NCBI GenBank assembly: GCA_030043175.1 | Contig: JASHYD010000052.1 | Span: forward strand, 1 to 7,839 | DNA from: Xanthobacteraceae bacterium | Lineage (GTDB): Bacteria; Pseudomonadota; Alphaproteobacteria; Rhizobiales; Xanthobacteraceae | Length of the DNA stretch: 7,839 nt | Reading direction: 5' to 3' | Shown: piece by piece, positions 6,460 through 7,839 of the stretch | Layout: the number at the start of each line of letters is the position of its first letter | Position numbering within the stretch: the stretch's first letter is position 1 | The notes under the pieces: generated by a model | Database searches by the model: none | The model's input: only the letters and a program-made list of their open reading frames with translations | What the model was told of the DNA's origin: nothing | Made by a program: the position numbers and the translations under genes

Positions 6460-6987
6460 CTAGGCCATCCCGCGCGCACGACCCGTTGCCGAGCGCCGCC
6501 GAGTCCCCCGCGTTCCGTGCGCGTCAGAGAGATACCGCAGCGGCAACTGCGTCGTCTGCTTCACGCGGTTGAGCACCACGTAGGAGTGCACGTGCGCGAC
6601 ACTGCGGTGCGGCAGCAGCACCTCGTTGAGAATGCGCGACAGGACTTTGAGATCCGGAACCACCAGCTTGACCAGAAAATCCGCATCGCCGGTCAACGAA
6701 AATGCCTCCTGAACCTCCTCGATCGCATTGATCAGCTTTACGAACGCGTCACCGCTATCGGGCGACTGCGTCGCCAAGCCGACCTGGATGAACACCAGCA
6801 CGTCCAGGCCGACGGCCTCGGCCGAGAGCACCGCGCGGTAACTCTCGATTACGCCAGATTCCTCCAGCGCCGCCCGGCGTCGTGAACATTGCGATGCTGA
6901 CAATCCGATCCGCTCGGCCAGCTCGTTATTGGTGAGCCGGCCGTCCTCCTGCAGGGCCTTGAGCAGCCTGATGTCGAATTCGTCCAT
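6460..6987 (-). CDS. Lrp/AsnC family transcriptional regulator, divergent from hppD
   Basis: A 175-residue regulator of the feast/famine type. Residues 1-60 are the AsnC-type helix-turn-helix: DEFDIRLLKALQEDGRLTNNE, then ERIGLSASQCSRR as the recognition region, then LEESGVIESY. Residues 62-148 form the RAM effector-binding and oligomerisation domain, with the hallmark TGDADFLVKLVVPDL (99-113) that lines the amino-acid site, and a typical ending, VLNRVKQTTQLPL. The start at 6987 fits the family exactly (MDEFD), although the bases before it (GATAGAATTGC) hold no real Shine-Dalgarno sequence. The last 25 or so residues (RYLSDAHGTRGTRRRSATG and on) are an Arg-rich extension beyond the usual family end. 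Being divergent from 4-hydroxyphenylpyruvate dioxygenase, it is likely to control that gene in response to tyrosine or a related amino acid, and probably its own; this is inferred from gene order. Confidence 0.92.
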   Translation of the reverse strand: MDEFDIRLLKALQEDGRLTNNELAERIGLSASQCSRRRAALEESGVIESYRAVLSAEAVGLDVLVFIQVGLATQSPDSGDAFVKLINAIEEVQEAFSLTGDADFLVKLVVPDLKVLSRILNEVLLPHRSVAHVHSYVVLNRVKQTTQLPLRYLSDAHGTRGTRRRSATGRARGMA

Positions 6988-7011
6988 GCAATTCTATCGC
7001 ATAAATCGTTA

Positions 7012-7025
7012 ATTCATGCATGTAT
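7012..7025. promoter_or_regulatory. Near-palindromic candidate operator between lrp-type gene and hppD
   Basis: ATTCATGCATGTAT is a 14-base palindrome with one mismatched pair, centred on CATGCATG and located 25 bases before the regulator's start and 92 bases before hppD. A possible -35 for the regulator (TTGGCA, minus strand, 7038-7033) lies just upstream of it, so binding here could block the regulator's own promoter. AT-rich imperfect palindromes of this sort are typical Lrp/AsnC sites. The assignment is inferred; no second copy was found in the spacer. Confidence 0.35.
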
Positions 7026-7106
7026 CATGTAGTGCCAAGCAATACAATGCACATTTCGCACGCTCCTTGCGCTGAGAATGCAGTAAAAGATCAGATCATA
7101 AGCCAC

Positions 7107-7111
7107 GGAGG
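7107..7111 (+). promoter_or_regulatory. Ribosome binding site deciding the hppD start
   Basis: GGAGG lies two bases before an ATG at 7114 and five bases before the next ATG at 7117. The spacing, and the family N-terminus that begins MGPFPHD, favour 7117; starting at 7114 would add only one Met. Confidence 0.6.
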
Positions 7112-7116
7112 TCATG

Positions 7117-7839
7117 ATGGGTCCTTTTCCGCACGATGCGCCGCCGGCCAGAATCAGCGCACAAAACCCCGCCGGCACCGACGGATTCGAGTTTGTGGAG
7201 TTCGCCCACCCGCAGCCGGACCACCTCAAAAAACTGTTCTTGCGCATGGGCTATTCGCCGGTCGCCAGGCATAGGACGAAGGACATCACGGTCTATCGCC
7301 AAGGCGACATCAACTTCATCCTCAACGCCGACCCCGGCTCCTTCGCGACCCGTTTCATTTCCGCGCACGGCCCGTGCGCACCATCAATGGCGTGGCGCGT
7401 CGTCGATGCAAAGCATGCCTTCGAACACGCCGTAAGCCGCGGCGCCGAGCCCTACGCGGGGCCCGACAAGACATTGCAAGTGCCTGCGATCAAAGGAATT
7501 GGTGGTTCGCTGCTTTACTTCGTTGAGCGCTACGGCGTCGGCAATTCGCCCTACGCGGCGGAATTCCAATGGATCGGGGAGCCTGATCCAAGGCCGAGGG
7601 GGGCGGGCTTCTACTACCTCGACCATCTCACTCACAACGTTGAGCGCGGCCACATGGACAAGTGGTTTGCGTTCTACACGAAGCTGTTCAACTTCCGCCA
7701 AATTCGCTTTTTCGACATCGAGGGCAAGCTCACCGGGCTGTTCTCGCGGGCACTGACGAGTCCGTGCGGCCGCATTCGCATTCCGATCAACGAATCGGCC
7801 GACGAAAAGTCCCAGATCGAAGAATTTCTGCGCGAATAT
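7117..7839 (+). CDS. hppD: 4-hydroxyphenylpyruvate dioxygenase, 5' part (runs off right edge)
   Basis: The first 241 codons of a protein that is usually about 350-370 residues. It is a cytosolic non-haem Fe(II) enzyme converting 4-hydroxyphenylpyruvate and O2 to homogentisate and CO2, the second step of tyrosine catabolism. Residues 21-30 (TDGFEFVEFA) open the N-terminal vicinal-oxygen-chelate half. LDHLTHNV (168-175) opens the C-terminal catalytic half and supplies the first of the three iron ligands (H170 by analogy). SPCGRIRIPINE (215-226) is the conserved substrate-pocket segment of the family. The other two ligands (a His and a Glu) would lie beyond the window. No frameshift is seen. The start at 7117 follows GGAGG with five bases between. 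The divergent Lrp/AsnC gene is the likely regulator, and downstream genes for homogentisate breakdown may lie to the right. Paralogues such as 4-hydroxymandelate synthase share this fold, but this neighbourhood fits tyrosine degradation better. Confidence 0.95.
   Translation, partial: MGPFPHDAPPARISAQNPAGTDGFEFVEFAHPQPDHLKKLFLRMGYSPVARHRTKDITVYRQGDINFILNADPGSFATRFISAHGPCAPSMAWRVVDAKHAFEHAVSRGAEPYAGPDKTLQVPAIKGIGGSLLYFVERYGVGNSPYAAEFQWIGEPDPRPRGAGFYYLDHLTHNVERGHMDKWFAFYTKLFNFRQIRFFDIEGKLTGLFSRALTSPCGRIRIPINESADEKSQIEEFLREY

Noticed and set aside
1..7839. CRISPR arrays, tRNA/rRNA genes, IS ends, integrase or toxin-antitoxin genes
   Set aside because: Looked for on both strands and none seen: no regularly spaced repeats, no transposase motifs, no cloverleaf-like segments.

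Overview
The window reads as GC-rich chromosomal DNA of an alphaproteobacterium, most likely of the Hyphomicrobiales (Bradyrhizobium/Rhodopseudomonas-like). That is an inference from the high GC content, the HWE-family histidine kinase and the form of the 4-hydroxyphenylpyruvate dioxygenase N-terminus. No sequence search was run. I saw no IS element, CRISPR array, tRNA or rRNA.

Layout from left to right: the 3' part of a family 2 glycosyltransferase (+, 2-682) that enters from outside the window; a 472-base stretch without a convincing gene; a small exported or membrane-anchored cupin protein (-, 1155-1607); a 317-base spacer; a large membrane-bound HWE histidine kinase of 883 residues (-, 1925-4576); a 622-base spacer holding a decayed fragment of a second HWE kinase domain (around 4864-4974, -); a secreted DUF1080 / 3-keto-disaccharide hydrolase-like protein (+, 5199-5801); a 658-base gene-poor stretch; an Lrp/AsnC regulator (-, 6460-6987); and, divergent from it across 129 bases, the first 241 codons of 4-hydroxyphenylpyruvate dioxygenase (+, from 7117), which runs off the right edge.

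Few of these genes form evident operons. The clearest functional unit is the divergent Lrp/AsnC-hppD pair: an amino-acid-responsive regulator beside the dioxygenase that makes homogentisate in tyrosine catabolism, with a near-palindromic candidate operator between them. The kinase has no response regulator, NepR or ECF sigma factor gene in view and looks like an orphan. Its build is the most interesting thing here: about seven transmembrane segments with a three-fold internal motif, an extracytoplasmic Cache-like domain, HAMP, PAS and HWE transmitter.

I found no convincing evidence of an undescribed multi-gene system. The best leads are the kinase architecture, the recognisable remnant of a related kinase about 290 bases upstream of it, and the candidate operator in front of hppD.
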